In this document: piece by piece, positions 29,709 through 39,298 of the stretch
Position numbering within the stretch: position 1 is the first letter of the stretch
Layout of the letters: every line of letters begins with the position of its first letter
Origin: JAJPJQ01 sp036522615
GTDB taxonomy: Bacteria; Desulfobacterota; Binatia; UBA9968
Length of the DNA stretch: 47,550 bases
Assembly (NCBI GenBank): GCA_036522615.1
Contig: DATDFN010000088.1
Span: 1 to 47,550 of the forward strand
Direction: 5' to 3'
Notes under the pieces: model-generated
Databases searched by the model: none
The model's input: only the letters and a program-made list of their open reading frames with translations
What the model was told of the DNA's origin: nothing
Made by a program: the position numbers and the translations under genes

Positions 29709-31478
29709 ATGAATATTATCGGCATCAGCGGCTTGGAAAACTCCATGTCCTTCAAGCGGCGGCAATGGCCGGGACTCGACGAGCGCGAGTACCGCATGTC
29801 GCAGGGACACGACGCCGCCGCGGCGTTGATCGCCGACGGCGTCCTGATCGCGGCGGCAGCCGAGGAGCGCTTCAACCGTAAGAAGCACAGCGGCGATTTC
29901 CCCCGTCGGGCGATCGAATATTGTCTGTCCGAGTCCGGTATGGAACTCGCCGACGTGGACGAGATCGCCCACGCCTTCGACTACGCGCCGTTCGCCGCTG
30001 CGTATTCGATCGATCCTATTGGCGCCGCCTGCTACCGCGAGGTCTATTCCAAGGAGGCGCTCTTAAAATCCGTCGACCGTCATCTGCCCGGCTTTCCGGC
30101 GGCGCGGGTGCAGTCGGTGAACCACCACGTGTCGCATGCCGCGAGCGCATATTTCACCTCCGGGTGGGAAGACTGCCTCGTCGTCGTGATCGACGGCATG
30201 GGCGAAGTGCACAGCGCCTCGGTCTATCGCGCCGGCGCGGGCAGGCTGGAGCGCGTGCACCAGATCTCGGCCGCCAATTCGATCGGCATTCTTTACTCGC
30301 TGATCACGTTTCATCTCGGCTTCGACTTCAACGCGGACGAATACAAGATCATGGGTCTGGCGCCTTACGGCGATCCCGAGAGGTTTCGCCCGTTTTTCGA
30401 GCAAACGGTTTTACTTTGCGAGGACGGTTCGATTCAAATTCCGATATTGAAGCTGAACCGGACGCGCGAGGAGCGCGAGAACCATCTCCGCACGCGCGAA
30501 TACCTGGAGCGCCATCTTCTCCCCGCCCGCGATCCCGAGGCGGAGATCACGGACGCGCATCGCGACGTCGCCGCCGCGCTCCAGGCGTGTCTCGACCGCA
30601 CGATGCTGCACCTGTGCGGCTACTTCGGCAGAAAAACAGGCTTCAAACGCCTCGCGCTGGCCGGCGGCGTGGCGCTTAACTGCACGGCCAACGGCCGGCT
30701 ACTGTCGTCGGAGCTGTTCGACGAGATCTATGTTCAACCGGCGGCCGGCGACGACGGCGCCGCGCTCGGCGCGGCGCTTTATCGCGCAGCGATCTCGGGA
30801 ACAGTTTGCAACGAACGCATCCCGGCGCCGTTTTACGGTCCGGAGCATTCGGCCGCCGAGATCGACGCGGCGCTCGCCCGCTTTGCGGATCGCATCGACG
30901 TCGTCCGCTTCGCGACCCTGGACGACGTCTGCCGGGAAGCGGCGCAGATGATCGCCGCCGGCAAGGTGCTCGCGTGGTACCGCGGTCGGATGGAGTTCGG
31001 ACCGCGCGCGCTCGGGCACCGCAGCATTCTCGCCGACCCCGGCCGTCCCGAGATGCGCGACCGCATCAACGCCATGGTAAAGATGCGCGAAGCCTTTCGA
31101 CCGTTCGCGCCGGCAGTGACGCTCGAGCAAGTCCATCAGTGGTTCGAAGTCGCGCCGATGACCGAGCTTCCCTACATGATCATGACGGTCGACGTGCGGC
31201 GGCCCTACCGCGCGGAATTGCCCGCGATCACGCATGTGAACGGCTCGGCGCGCGTGCAAACCGTGTCGCGCAGGGACAATGCGGATTTCCACTCGCTGCT
31301 CACGGCGCTCGGACAGACCACCGGCCGCGAGATGGCGCTGAACACAAGCTTCAACGTAAAAGGGCAGCCGATCGTTAATACGCCGGACGAAGCGATCGAA
31401 ACCTTCCTCGGCACCGGCATCGATTTTCTCATTCTCGAAAACAATCTGGTGCGCCGCCGCGGCGCGGGCACGCGATGA
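29709..31478 (+). CDS. NodU/CmcH-type O-carbamoyltransferase
   Basis: A 589-residue enzyme of the carbamoyltransferase family that uses carbamoyl phosphate and ATP to carbamoylate a hydroxyl. The N-terminal YrdC-unrelated Kae1-like domain has GHDAAAALI, AAEERFNRKKHSGDFP and the metal-binding motif HHVSHAASAYF (about 139-149). The ATP region includes VIDGMGE and LALAGGVALNCTANG. The C-terminal domain has RMEFGPRALGHRSILADP and FRPFAPAV. NodU modifies Nod-factor sugars, and homologues in polysaccharide loci probably modify sugar units. It overlaps the following FemAB-like gene by ATGA. Confidence 0.93.
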   Translation: MNIIGISGLENSMSFKRRQWPGLDEREYRMSQGHDAAAALIADGVLIAAAAEERFNRKKHSGDFPRRAIEYCLSESGMELADVDEIAHAFDYAPFAAAYSIDPIGAACYREVYSKEALLKSVDRHLPGFPAARVQSVNHHVSHAASAYFTSGWEDCLVVVIDGMGEVHSASVYRAGAGRLERVHQISAANSIGILYSLITFHLGFDFNADEYKIMGLAPYGDPERFRPFFEQTVLLCEDGSIQIPILKLNRTREERENHLRTREYLERHLLPARDPEAEITDAHRDVAAALQACLDRTMLHLCGYFGRKTGFKRLALAGGVALNCTANGRLLSSELFDEIYVQPAAGDDGAALGAALYRAAISGTVCNERIPAPFYGPEHSAAEIDAALARFADRIDVVRFATLDDVCREAAQMIAAGKVLAWYRGRMEFGPRALGHRSILADPGRPEMRDRINAMVKMREAFRPFAPAVTLEQVHQWFEVAPMTELPYMIMTVDVRRPYRAELPAITHVNGSARVQTVSRRDNADFHSLLTALGQTTGREMALNTSFNVKGQPIVNTPDEAIETFLGTGIDFLILENNLVRRRGAGTR

Positions 31479-32731
31479 CCGAGCCGTCCCACGAGCTATT
31501 TCGCGAGCGCGAGCAACGGCCGCCGAAAGAGCCCGCCGGCAGTCAGTCTTCCGGATCCAGGGAAGCGAAAATAAGGGTGGACACCGTCGCAGACGAACAC
31601 GCGTTTCTCGCTCTGGGTCCGATGTGGGACCAGCTCGTCCAGGAAGCGAAAATCGACCATCCCTTCCTCAGCCACGATTGGATGCGCGTGTGGTGGCGCT
31701 GTTTCGGGGCGGGAAACACGCTGCACGTCCTCGTCGTCAAAGCCGGAGAACGTCCGATTGCGATTGCGCCGCTGATGGCCAGCGTCGGCCGAATGTACGG
31801 CCTTCGGGTGCGCAAGATCGGCTTCATCGCCAACGTCCATACGCCGCGCTGCGACGTCATTGTCGCCGGCCGTCCGAAAGAAGCCTATCGGGCCATTTGG
31901 GAGCGCCTCCGGGAAGAAGCCCCCGCATGGGACACCGTCGAACTTACGCAGGTGCCGTCGGATTCTTCCACGCTGAAGGAACTCCCCCTCCTCGCTTCCA
32001 AAGATAATTACTTGACCGGCATATGGCACTCGGAAGACTGCCCCTACATCGAGTTCGACCAAGGCTGGAACGCGCTGCTTCGCCGCCTGAGTCACAATCA
32101 TCGCGCGCAAATGGGAAAGCGGCTGCGTCGGCTGCGCCGGACCGGGCAGGTGCGTCTGGAAGTGCTCTCCCATCACGAGGATATGCAGCAGCAGGTAACG
32201 GAAGGCTTTCAAATCGAGGCCGCCGCCTGGAAAGCCAAGCACGGAACAGCCATTCTTTGCCGGCCGGAGCTCGTCTGCTTTTACCGCGACACAGCCGAGG
32301 AAGCGGCGCGGAGCGGTCTGTTGCGGCTGATTTTCCTGAACGTCGGCGGCAAGCGTATCGCCTTCGCCTACGCGCTCTTCTATAAAAACAAGATCTATGT
32401 TTTGAAATCCGGCTACGATCCGGATTACTCCGCCTATTCTCCGTATCTCCTGCTCTGTCATCTACTGTTCCAAGAATGCTGCGAGCGCGGCGTCGCGGAA
32501 TACGAGTTTTTGGGCGGCAGCGATCCGTGGAAACTTCGCTGGGCGGACAAGACCAAGTCCCATTACTGGCTGTACATCATGCCGCGGCAACCCCGCACGT
32601 CGCTGATCCATGCGGTCAAATTCGGCGCACTGCCGACACTCAAGCGCCGGCGGCTGTACTCGCTCCTGCGTTACGGCCGCCTGCATGTAGGTCTGGTGTT
32701 TCTATCGCTGCTGCCGCTCGCAGCCGACTAG
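31475..32731 (+). CDS. FemAB-like GNAT transferase, paralogue 1
   Basis: A 418-residue protein whose first 33 residues are a low-complexity linker. The rest is the Acetyltransf_6/FemAB-like fold: FLSHDWMRVWWRCFG, LVVKAGERPIAIAPLM, LSHNHRAQMGKRLRRLRR (about 207-224), GFQIEAAAWKAKHGTA and the closing EYEFLGGSDPWKLRWADKTKSHY (about 346-368). It is a paralogue of the next gene, with the same motif order. XrtA-type EPS loci usually carry one FemAB-like protein of unknown acceptor, so two in tandem is unusual. Substrate unknown; aminoacyl or acetyl transfer to sugars is the family expectation. Confidence 0.82.
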   Translation: MTEPSHELFREREQRPPKEPAGSQSSGSREAKIRVDTVADEHAFLALGPMWDQLVQEAKIDHPFLSHDWMRVWWRCFGAGNTLHVLVVKAGERPIAIAPLMASVGRMYGLRVRKIGFIANVHTPRCDVIVAGRPKEAYRAIWERLREEAPAWDTVELTQVPSDSSTLKELPLLASKDNYLTGIWHSEDCPYIEFDQGWNALLRRLSHNHRAQMGKRLRRLRRTGQVRLEVLSHHEDMQQQVTEGFQIEAAAWKAKHGTAILCRPELVCFYRDTAEEAARSGLLRLIFLNVGGKRIAFAYALFYKNKIYVLKSGYDPDYSAYSPYLLLCHLLFQECCERGVAEYEFLGGSDPWKLRWADKTKSHYWLYIMPRQPRTSLIHAVKFGALPTLKRRRLYSLLRYGRLHVGLVFLSLLPLAAD

Positions 32732-32734
32732 GCC

Positions 32735-33907
32735 ATGATTGAAAGAATCGACACGCTGGCCGGCTTCGAAAAGCTCCGCGGTCCCTGGAGTGACCTGCTG
32801 GTCGCTAGCTCGGCGGACTGTTTCTTTCTCACATGGGAGTGGCTCTATACGTGGTGGAAACATTTGGCCGGCGGTCGCGCGCTTTACATCCTGACGATCG
32901 AATCCGACGGCAGACTCATCGGCATCGCGCCGCTGGCAATGAGGCCGCGGCGGGTGAGCGGTTTTCCGGCGCGGCCGCTGGAATTCCTAGGCTCCGGCAT
33001 TGCAGGCTCGGATTATCTCGACCTAATTTTACGCCGCGGCAAGGAGGCGGAGGCGATCGGTAGCCTCGCCGAATATCTCGCGAATCGCAAACTACAGCTG
33101 GCGCTGGGACAGCTCCGAGAGTCGGCCGCGGCATGGCGTCTCGCGTGGACGCTCGAGGACCGGGACGGCTACCGCGCGTTCCAGATGGAAACCGACCGCT
33201 GTCCGTACATCGACCTGACCGGCCAGACATGGCAGACATACCTGGGCGCGCTCGGCGCTTCGCACCGCGCGAATTTCGGCCGCCGGTTGAAACAGGTCGC
33301 CAAGGCCTTCGATTTCCGTTTCGAGCGCGTAAAGAGCGAAAGACAGCGCAGAGAGGCTCTGGCTGTCTTGATCGATCTGCATCACAAGCGCTGGCGCGAG
33401 CGTGGCATGTCCGAGGCCTTCAGCAGCGCGGAGATGACCGCCTTTCACGACGACGTTTCACGCGTCGCGTTGGAACAGAACTGGCTGCGCCTCTACGTGC
33501 TGCGGCTGAACGACCGGCCGGCGGCGGCGCTCTACGGCTTTTGCCGCGGCGGTCGATTTTATTTTTTTCAATCCGGCCTCGACCCGGAGTACTCCCGCTA
33601 CAGCGTCGGGCTTGTAACGATGGGACTCGCGATCAAAGACGCCCTCGCAGAGGGCGCCCAAGAATACGATCTGCTGCACGGCGGCGAAAGCTATAAATTT
33701 CTTTGGACGCAGCGCGAGCGCGGCATTCACAAGCTGGAATTATACCCGCCCGGCGTCGCCGGGCTGATGCACGGAAAGATCTCGCACGCGGGACGCGTGG
33801 CGCGAAAGATCGGTTGGACGATTCTGCCGAAGGCGATGGCCGATAGAATCGCCACGGCTAGACGCATGGCTCAGTTGAAAGGACATTATGCTCCGCAATC
33901 TCGTTAA
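32735..33907 (+). CDS. FemAB-like GNAT transferase, paralogue 2
   Basis: A 390-residue protein with the same architecture as its neighbour: FLTWEWLYTWWKHLAGG, LTIESDGRLIGIAPLAM, LGASHRANFGRRLKQ (about 171-185), DLHHKRWRERGMSEAF and the closing EYDLLHGGESYKFLWTQRE (about 308-326). Its gene starts 3 bases after paralogue 1 and overlaps the deacetylase gene by 20 bases. Divergence from paralogue 1 is large, which suggests different acceptors. The exact reaction is unknown. Confidence 0.82.
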   Translation: MIERIDTLAGFEKLRGPWSDLLVASSADCFFLTWEWLYTWWKHLAGGRALYILTIESDGRLIGIAPLAMRPRRVSGFPARPLEFLGSGIAGSDYLDLILRRGKEAEAIGSLAEYLANRKLQLALGQLRESAAAWRLAWTLEDRDGYRAFQMETDRCPYIDLTGQTWQTYLGALGASHRANFGRRLKQVAKAFDFRFERVKSERQRREALAVLIDLHHKRWRERGMSEAFSSAEMTAFHDDVSRVALEQNWLRLYVLRLNDRPAAALYGFCRGGRFYFFQSGLDPEYSRYSVGLVTMGLAIKDALAEGAQEYDLLHGGESYKFLWTQRERGIHKLELYPPGVAGLMHGKISHAGRVARKIGWTILPKAMADRIATARRMAQLKGHYAPQSR

Positions 33908-34985
33908 GACAAGCGCCGCCTCGGCGCTCCACTGGAGCGGCGTTACTCGGTGGATGGGGAACGACGCCCCGCTGGTGTTGAGCTATCACCGAGTGGTGGA
34001 GGAGTTTGCGGAGCATAGCCAGAACTCCATTCCGCCGATGCTCATCAGTACCCGTATGCTCGAACGGCAGCTCGACTGGGTTGGAAGCCGGTACAGTTTC
34101 GTCTCGCTGGATGAGCTCGCCGCGGCGATGGAAAGCGGTAAGAAAAGTCTGCGGCGGCTCGCCGCCGTTACTTTCGACGACGGCTACGCCGACGTTTATC
34201 ATCAAGCGCTGCCCCTGCTCAGGCGCAAAGGAATTCCCTCGGCGGCCTTCGTGGTGACTGATCTCATCGGAACCGACAGGCTGCAGTATCACGATCGTCT
34301 TTATCTCCTGCTCGTGCGCGCGTTCATGGCCAAATCGCCCGACGCGATCGCCGTATATCTGCGCAAGTCGGGCATCCGGCCCCCGGATGCCGACAATCTC
34401 GGCAACGGCGTTGTCGACTATTCAAGGACCGTGAACACTCTCTTAGCACTCCTGCCGCGTTCGGACATCGAGCGGCTTATCGCCGTGCTCGAGTCGGAAA
34501 CAGATTTCGTTCCCCCGACCCTCGCGACGTATCGCTCTCTCACCTGGGAGATGCTCCTCGAGATGCACCGCGCGGGGGTGATTATCGGATCACATACCCG
34601 GACCCATGCGCTGCTGCCGAACGAAAGCCCGGAAAAAGTCCTCGACGAGATCGAAGGGTCCCGCATCGAGTTGGAACGCAGGCTCAACGCTCCGATTCGC
34701 CATTTCGCGTATCCCGACGGAAGATTCAATCAATCGACGATCAACGCGGTCGCGGCGTCGGGATATCGCTACGCCTACACGACATGCCGCGGCCGCCAGA
34801 CGGCTTATCCGCTGCTGACGATCCCGCGCCGGGTATTATGGGAGAAGTCATGCACCGACCCTGTCGGCCGGTTCTCGCCTGCGCTGCTGGATTGTCTCGT
34901 CCATGGGCTTTTCGACCACGGCTCGCCGTACGCTGTGAAGCACGCGGCGCGGGGTTTTTCTTCACCTTATGAACTCAACGTTTAA
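33888..34985 (+). CDS. Polysaccharide deacetylase (CE4 family)
   Basis: A 365-residue NodB-homology enzyme that removes N-acetyl groups from sugars. The metal/catalytic motif 1 is TFDDGYADVY (about 95-104) and motif 2 is SHTRTHALL (about 234-242); FAYPDGRFN holds the motif 3 tyrosine. No signal peptide is obvious, so it may act on cytoplasmic lipid-linked repeat units. It overlaps the flippase gene by 17 bases. A deacetylase here would free amino groups, possible acceptors for the activated acyl chain. Confidence 0.9.
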   Translation: MLRNLVKTSAASALHWSGVTRWMGNDAPLVLSYHRVVEEFAEHSQNSIPPMLISTRMLERQLDWVGSRYSFVSLDELAAAMESGKKSLRRLAAVTFDDGYADVYHQALPLLRRKGIPSAAFVVTDLIGTDRLQYHDRLYLLLVRAFMAKSPDAIAVYLRKSGIRPPDADNLGNGVVDYSRTVNTLLALLPRSDIERLIAVLESETDFVPPTLATYRSLTWEMLLEMHRAGVIIGSHTRTHALLPNESPEKVLDEIEGSRIELERRLNAPIRHFAYPDGRFNQSTINAVAASGYRYAYTTCRGRQTAYPLLTIPRRVLWEKSCTDPVGRFSPALLDCLVHGLFDHGSPYAVKHAARGFSSPYELNV

Positions 34986-36462
34986 GCCGGCGCTCTTGGT
35001 GATGGCGGGAAGAATGGTGGCGTTCGCCACGACATTCTTTATTCCCGTCGTGCTCGTGAGAGTTTTCGACCAGACGGAATTCGGCACGTACAAGCAGCTG
35101 TTCCTGGTCTACGCCACGCTGTTCGGCATCCTGCAATTCGGCATGGCGGAGAGTCTCTACTACTTCCTCCCGCTCGGGCGCCAGCAGGCGGGACGATACA
35201 CCGCCAACGCGCTCATCTCGCTTGCCGCCGCCGGGCTCGTCAGTCTGGCGCTCATCACATGGGAGGCGCCGGTCGTCGCCGGCCTGCTCGGCAACAGCGC
35301 GCTTGCGGCCTACCTTCCCGCCTTGGGCGTGTATGTCCTCTTGAGCGTAATGTCGGTCGCCTTGGAAATCGTCATGACGTCGCGACAGCAGTTTTTCGCG
35401 ACCTCTGTAAGTTACGCGATCTCGGAAATGGTGCGCGCCGCCGCCTTCATCGTGCCGGCGCTGCTCACGGGCCGGCTCGAATGGGTGCTCGTCGGCGTGA
35501 TCGCGTTCGCGGCGGTTCGCCTGGCTGCGACGTTGATCTATGTTTTTCGCGAATTTCGCGGGCACGTTTTGCCCCACGCGGGAGCGCTTCGGGAACAGCT
35601 CGTCTACGCTCTGCCGTTCTTCGCCTCGAGCCTGCTGGCGGACTGGGGTTCGCAATTCCACCAGTATGCGGTTTCGCACTATTACAACGCCGCGACGTTC
35701 GCAATCTACGCCGTCGGCTGCCTGAATATCCCGCTCGTCGAGCTGGTCCACAGTCCCGTCAGCAACGTCATGATGGTACGGATGGCCGAGAGCGTGAAGG
35801 ACCGGCGCGACGACGCGGTTCTGGAGATCTGGAACGACACGACCCGGAAGCTCGCGCTCGTGTTTTTTCCGATGCTCGGGTTGCTCCTGGTCACCGCTCA
35901 GGAAGTGATCGTGTTTCTTTTTACCAGCAACTATCTCGCCAGTGTGCCGATCTTCATGATCTGGTCGTTTAGCGTCCTCCTGCCGGTGCTTCAGACCGAC
36001 GCGGTGCTGCGGGTCTACGCCGAAACCCGCTTCCTGCTCTACGCGTCGGTTTTCAAGCTCGCGGCAAGCGTTACGTTGATTTACGTTTTCATTCGGATGT
36101 TCGACATTTGGGGCGCGGCCCTCATGACGCTGATCGTCGCCTTCGCAACCAAGATCATCTGCCTCGCGCGCTTCAAGCGCATTGCAAAGATCCCGCTGCC
36201 CGAGCTTCTGCCGTGGAAGAGCCTGGCCGCCAACGCCGCCGTGACGGCTGCGGTCGCCGCGGCGGCGCTGCTGGTCAAATCTCTTCTGGTGGGTCCTATA
36301 CTGGTAACCCTCATTGTCACCGGCGCCCTTTTCTGCGCCGTATATTTGACGCTCGCGCTGGTAGCAGGCGTCATATCCAAAGAAGAGCGGCAGGCGCTCC
36401 TCTACTCGCTGCAGCACATTCCGCTGCGCGCCGCCAAAGCCGGCGCGCTCTTAAAGAATTAA
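34969..36462 (+). CDS. Wzx-type lipid-linked oligosaccharide flippase
   Basis: A 497-residue polytopic protein with about 12-14 hydrophobic segments, of the polysaccharide-export / MOP superfamily (starts LVMAGRMVAFATTFFIPVVLVRVFDQTEFGTYKQLFL). It would move the undecaprenyl-linked repeat unit to the periplasm for polymerisation by the ligase/polymerase-like protein at 23001. ATG 34969 is inside the deacetylase gene. The next gene (amidotransferase) starts 13 bases later. Confidence 0.9.
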   Translation: MNSTFKPALLVMAGRMVAFATTFFIPVVLVRVFDQTEFGTYKQLFLVYATLFGILQFGMAESLYYFLPLGRQQAGRYTANALISLAAAGLVSLALITWEAPVVAGLLGNSALAAYLPALGVYVLLSVMSVALEIVMTSRQQFFATSVSYAISEMVRAAAFIVPALLTGRLEWVLVGVIAFAAVRLAATLIYVFREFRGHVLPHAGALREQLVYALPFFASSLLADWGSQFHQYAVSHYYNAATFAIYAVGCLNIPLVELVHSPVSNVMMVRMAESVKDRRDDAVLEIWNDTTRKLALVFFPMLGLLLVTAQEVIVFLFTSNYLASVPIFMIWSFSVLLPVLQTDAVLRVYAETRFLLYASVFKLAASVTLIYVFIRMFDIWGAALMTLIVAFATKIICLARFKRIAKIPLPELLPWKSLAANAAVTAAVAAAALLVKSLLVGPILVTLIVTGALFCAVYLTLALVAGVISKEERQALLYSLQHIPLRAAKAGALLKN

Positions 36463-36475
36463 CGGGAGACCTCCG

Positions 36476-38380
36476 ATGTGCGGCATAGCCGGAATATTCA
36501 GCTTCGGCGAGGCGCCGATCGAGCAAGAAGAGATCAAGCGGATGTGCTCGGCCATCGCCCATCGCGGGCCCGACGATGAAGGCTTTTACCTGAACGGGCG
36601 CGTCGGGCTGGGAATGAGGCGCCTGAGCATCATCGATCTTGCGACCGGGCATCAGCCGGTGCACAACGAAGACGGCTCGGTGTGGGTCGTCTTCAACGGC
36701 GAGATATACAACTTCATCGATCTCCGGCGCGATCTCGAGCGCCGCGGCCACGCGTTTTATACTTCGACCGACACCGAAGTCATTGCGCATCTCTACGAAG
36801 AATACGGCGCCCGCTGTGTCGAGCCGATGCGCGGCATGTTCACCTTTGCCGTCTGGGACGCGCGGCGCGATACGCTGCTGCTCGGCCGCGACCGGCTGGG
36901 CGTGAAGCCGCTGTATTACGCCGAGAGCGGCGGGCGTCTCCTCTTCGCCTCCGAGCTGAAATCGTTGCTCGAGCTATCCGACATCGAGCGCCGGCTGGAC
37001 CCGCGCGCATTAAGCGAGCTTTTGACGTCGCAATACACACCGCCCGATCAAAGCATTATCGCGGGGGTGAAGAAGCTCGAACCCGGCCACGTTTTGATGG
37101 CGGCGCCGGGAAGCAAGCCCATCGTGCAGCGCTACTGGGACGTGCGCTTCGAGCCGGACGTAGGCAGGAGCGAAGCCTATTTTATCGAAAAGCTGCGCGA
37201 ACTGTTGACGGAATCGGTTCGTTTGCGGCTCGTCAGCGATGTCCCGCTCGGCGCGTTCTTGAGCGGCGGCATCGATTCCAGCTCGGTGGTCGCGACGATG
37301 GCTCGCCTGATGCCGTCGCCCGTCAAGACGTTTTCGATCGGCTTTAAAGAAGACCGCTACAACGAGCTGCACCACGCGCGCGCCGTCGCCAAACGGTTCG
37401 GCACGGAACATCACGAGCTGATTCTCGAGCCGGACGTCTTGTCGGTGATCGACAGCATCGTCTGGCACCTGGACGAGCCGCTCGGCGACGCCTCGTGCAT
37501 CCCGACGTACATGGTGTCGAAGCTGGCGTCGGAGCACGTCAAAGTCGTGCTCTCGGGCGACGGCGGCGATGAGCTCTTCGCGGGTTACGACAAGTACATC
37601 GTGGGGGCGAACGACAGGTGTTTTTATGTGCCGCTGCCCGTGCGGCAAGGGCTCCGGCTCGCCTCCAAGCTCATGCCCGTCGGCATGAAGGGAAGAAATT
37701 TCATCTATCACTATTCCCTCACCGGCGACGAGCGCTATCTCGACTCGCTCGCGCTGTTTCCGGAGGACGACAAAAGATCCATGCTGCAGCCCGATGTTCT
37801 GGAGACGATTGGCTTCGTCACGCGGGAATGGGAGCACGAAGCGCTCCGGCGCGCCGGCAGGGACTGGCTTTCGGGCGCGCAGTATCTCGATATAAAGGGC
37901 TATCTGCCGCTCGACATTCTCACCAAAGTCGACCGCATGAGCATGGCGCATTCGATCGAAGCGCGCGAGCCCCTGCTCGATCACAAGCTCGTCGAGTTCG
38001 CCGCGACGATACCGGCCAAATTCAGGCTCCGGCGCCGCACGACCAAGTATATCTTCAAGCAGGCGATGCGCGGCATTCTGCCCGACGCGATCATCGACCG
38101 GCCGAAGCAGGGCTTCGGCGTTCCCCTCGAGCACTGGTTCCGCGGCCGCTTATCGAGCTTCGTCCGCGATCTTTTGTTGTCGAAGCGAAGCTGCGAGCGC
38201 GGTATTTTCAATCCCCACCACATCGAGAAGCTCTTGAGCATCCACGAAAGCGGACGGCGCCGCGATACCGAGCTGTGGCTGCTGATCTCCTTCGAGCTGT
38301 GGTGCCGGACTTTCCTCGACGTTTCCGCCGCCATCCCATCCAAGACGAGGATTAGAGAACCCATTCGAATAACCGCCTGA
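36476..38380 (+). CDS. asnB-like: Asparagine-synthase-type amidotransferase
   Basis: A 634-residue glutamine-dependent enzyme. The N-terminal class II glutaminase domain starts MCGIAGIFSFG with nucleophile Cys2, and includes AHRGPDDEGFY and FNGEIYNF. The synthase domain has the PP-loop FLSGGIDSSSVVA (about 261-273), LSGDGGDELFAGYDKY and the later YLPLDILTKVDRMSMAHSIEAREPLLDH. Members in EPS loci (called amidotransferase 1 of XrtA systems) are thought to amidate a sugar carboxylate or another acid. A metabolic asparagine synthetase cannot be excluded, but the gene lies inside the EPS operon. ATG 36476 follows GGGAGA. Confidence 0.93.
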   Translation: MCGIAGIFSFGEAPIEQEEIKRMCSAIAHRGPDDEGFYLNGRVGLGMRRLSIIDLATGHQPVHNEDGSVWVVFNGEIYNFIDLRRDLERRGHAFYTSTDTEVIAHLYEEYGARCVEPMRGMFTFAVWDARRDTLLLGRDRLGVKPLYYAESGGRLLFASELKSLLELSDIERRLDPRALSELLTSQYTPPDQSIIAGVKKLEPGHVLMAAPGSKPIVQRYWDVRFEPDVGRSEAYFIEKLRELLTESVRLRLVSDVPLGAFLSGGIDSSSVVATMARLMPSPVKTFSIGFKEDRYNELHHARAVAKRFGTEHHELILEPDVLSVIDSIVWHLDEPLGDASCIPTYMVSKLASEHVKVVLSGDGGDELFAGYDKYIVGANDRCFYVPLPVRQGLRLASKLMPVGMKGRNFIYHYSLTGDERYLDSLALFPEDDKRSMLQPDVLETIGFVTREWEHEALRRAGRDWLSGAQYLDIKGYLPLDILTKVDRMSMAHSIEAREPLLDHKLVEFAATIPAKFRLRRRTTKYIFKQAMRGILPDAIIDRPKQGFGVPLEHWFRGRLSSFVRDLLLSKRSCERGIFNPHHIEKLLSIHESGRRRDTELWLLISFELWCRTFLDVSAAIPSKTRIREPIRITA

Positions 38381-38422
38381 CTCTTCGTCACGGAAGGCCG
38401 ACCCGTTCCGGAGGCGACATTT

Positions 38423-39298
38423 ATGTATACCGCCGCACATTTGGCCAATATTCGATTGTACGAGCTCGATCGAGTCTCTTCCTACCTGCGCAAAGGCTAC
38501 AAAGTTCTTGAAATCGGCGCCGGCGCGGGCTGGCAGGCCAAAAAACTGAGCGAGCGCGGCGTGCGCGTCACGGCGATCGACATTACCTCCAGCTTTTATA
38601 AACCGGATCAGGTCTGGCCGGTCATTGAATACGACGGCGAGCATATTCCGTTCCCGGACAATTATTTTGACATTGTCTTCAGCTCCAATGTTCTGGAGCA
38701 TATACCGCATGTCCGCGTGTTCCAGACGGAACTGCAGCGCGTGCTCAAGCGCGACGGCGTCGCGATTCATATTCTGCCGTCCACGGCATGGCGTGGCGCC
38801 AGCAATATTGCGCATTACGCGTGGGTTGCGTGCGGCGCATTCAGGCACTTCTGGAAGCGCAGCGCGCCCAGCCAAAGCGAAGCACCCGCGGATGTGGAAG
38901 GCGATGCGTCAAACAAGAAAGCGCGATTCATCAGAACGCTTATCGCCCCCGCGAGACACGGCGAATTCGGGAACACGATCACGGAGATGTATTACTTCAG
39001 CAGCTTTCGCTGGAAGCGTTTATTCCGCGATACGGGATGGCGCGTCGAAGAGTGTTCCCCGAATAGATTATTTTATACCGGGTACAGCGTACTCGACGCG
39101 AAGATGTCGATCCGCGCGCGCCACTTCCTAAGCTACATCTTCGGCAGCGCGTGTCACATTTTCGTTTTGAAGAAAGAGCCGGCGGCGGCGCGCGCCGTCG
39201 ATTCGGGTAAAGATCGCCGCGTTTCGGCGGAGCTCATTCAGGCCGCCTTCTCGCTCTGCGCCCTGGCCTCTCAGTTTTGCGCTTTCCAGATATTATGA
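38423..39298 (+). CDS. Class I SAM-dependent methyltransferase
   Basis: A 291-residue cytoplasmic enzyme. SAM motif I is VLEIGAGAGWQ (28-38), then acidic VTAIDITSS, then the post-motif FDIVFSSNVLEHIPH (about 83-97). The C-terminal half is rich in aromatic residues and ends in a hydrophobic segment. It probably methylates a sugar unit of the polysaccharide. Its stop overlaps the start of the next gene (ATGA). Confidence 0.85.
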   Translation: MYTAAHLANIRLYELDRVSSYLRKGYKVLEIGAGAGWQAKKLSERGVRVTAIDITSSFYKPDQVWPVIEYDGEHIPFPDNYFDIVFSSNVLEHIPHVRVFQTELQRVLKRDGVAIHILPSTAWRGASNIAHYAWVACGAFRHFWKRSAPSQSEAPADVEGDASNKKARFIRTLIAPARHGEFGNTITEMYYFSSFRWKRLFRDTGWRVEECSPNRLFYTGYSVLDAKMSIRARHFLSYIFGSACHIFVLKKEPAAARAVDSGKDRRVSAELIQAAFSLCALASQFCAFQIL

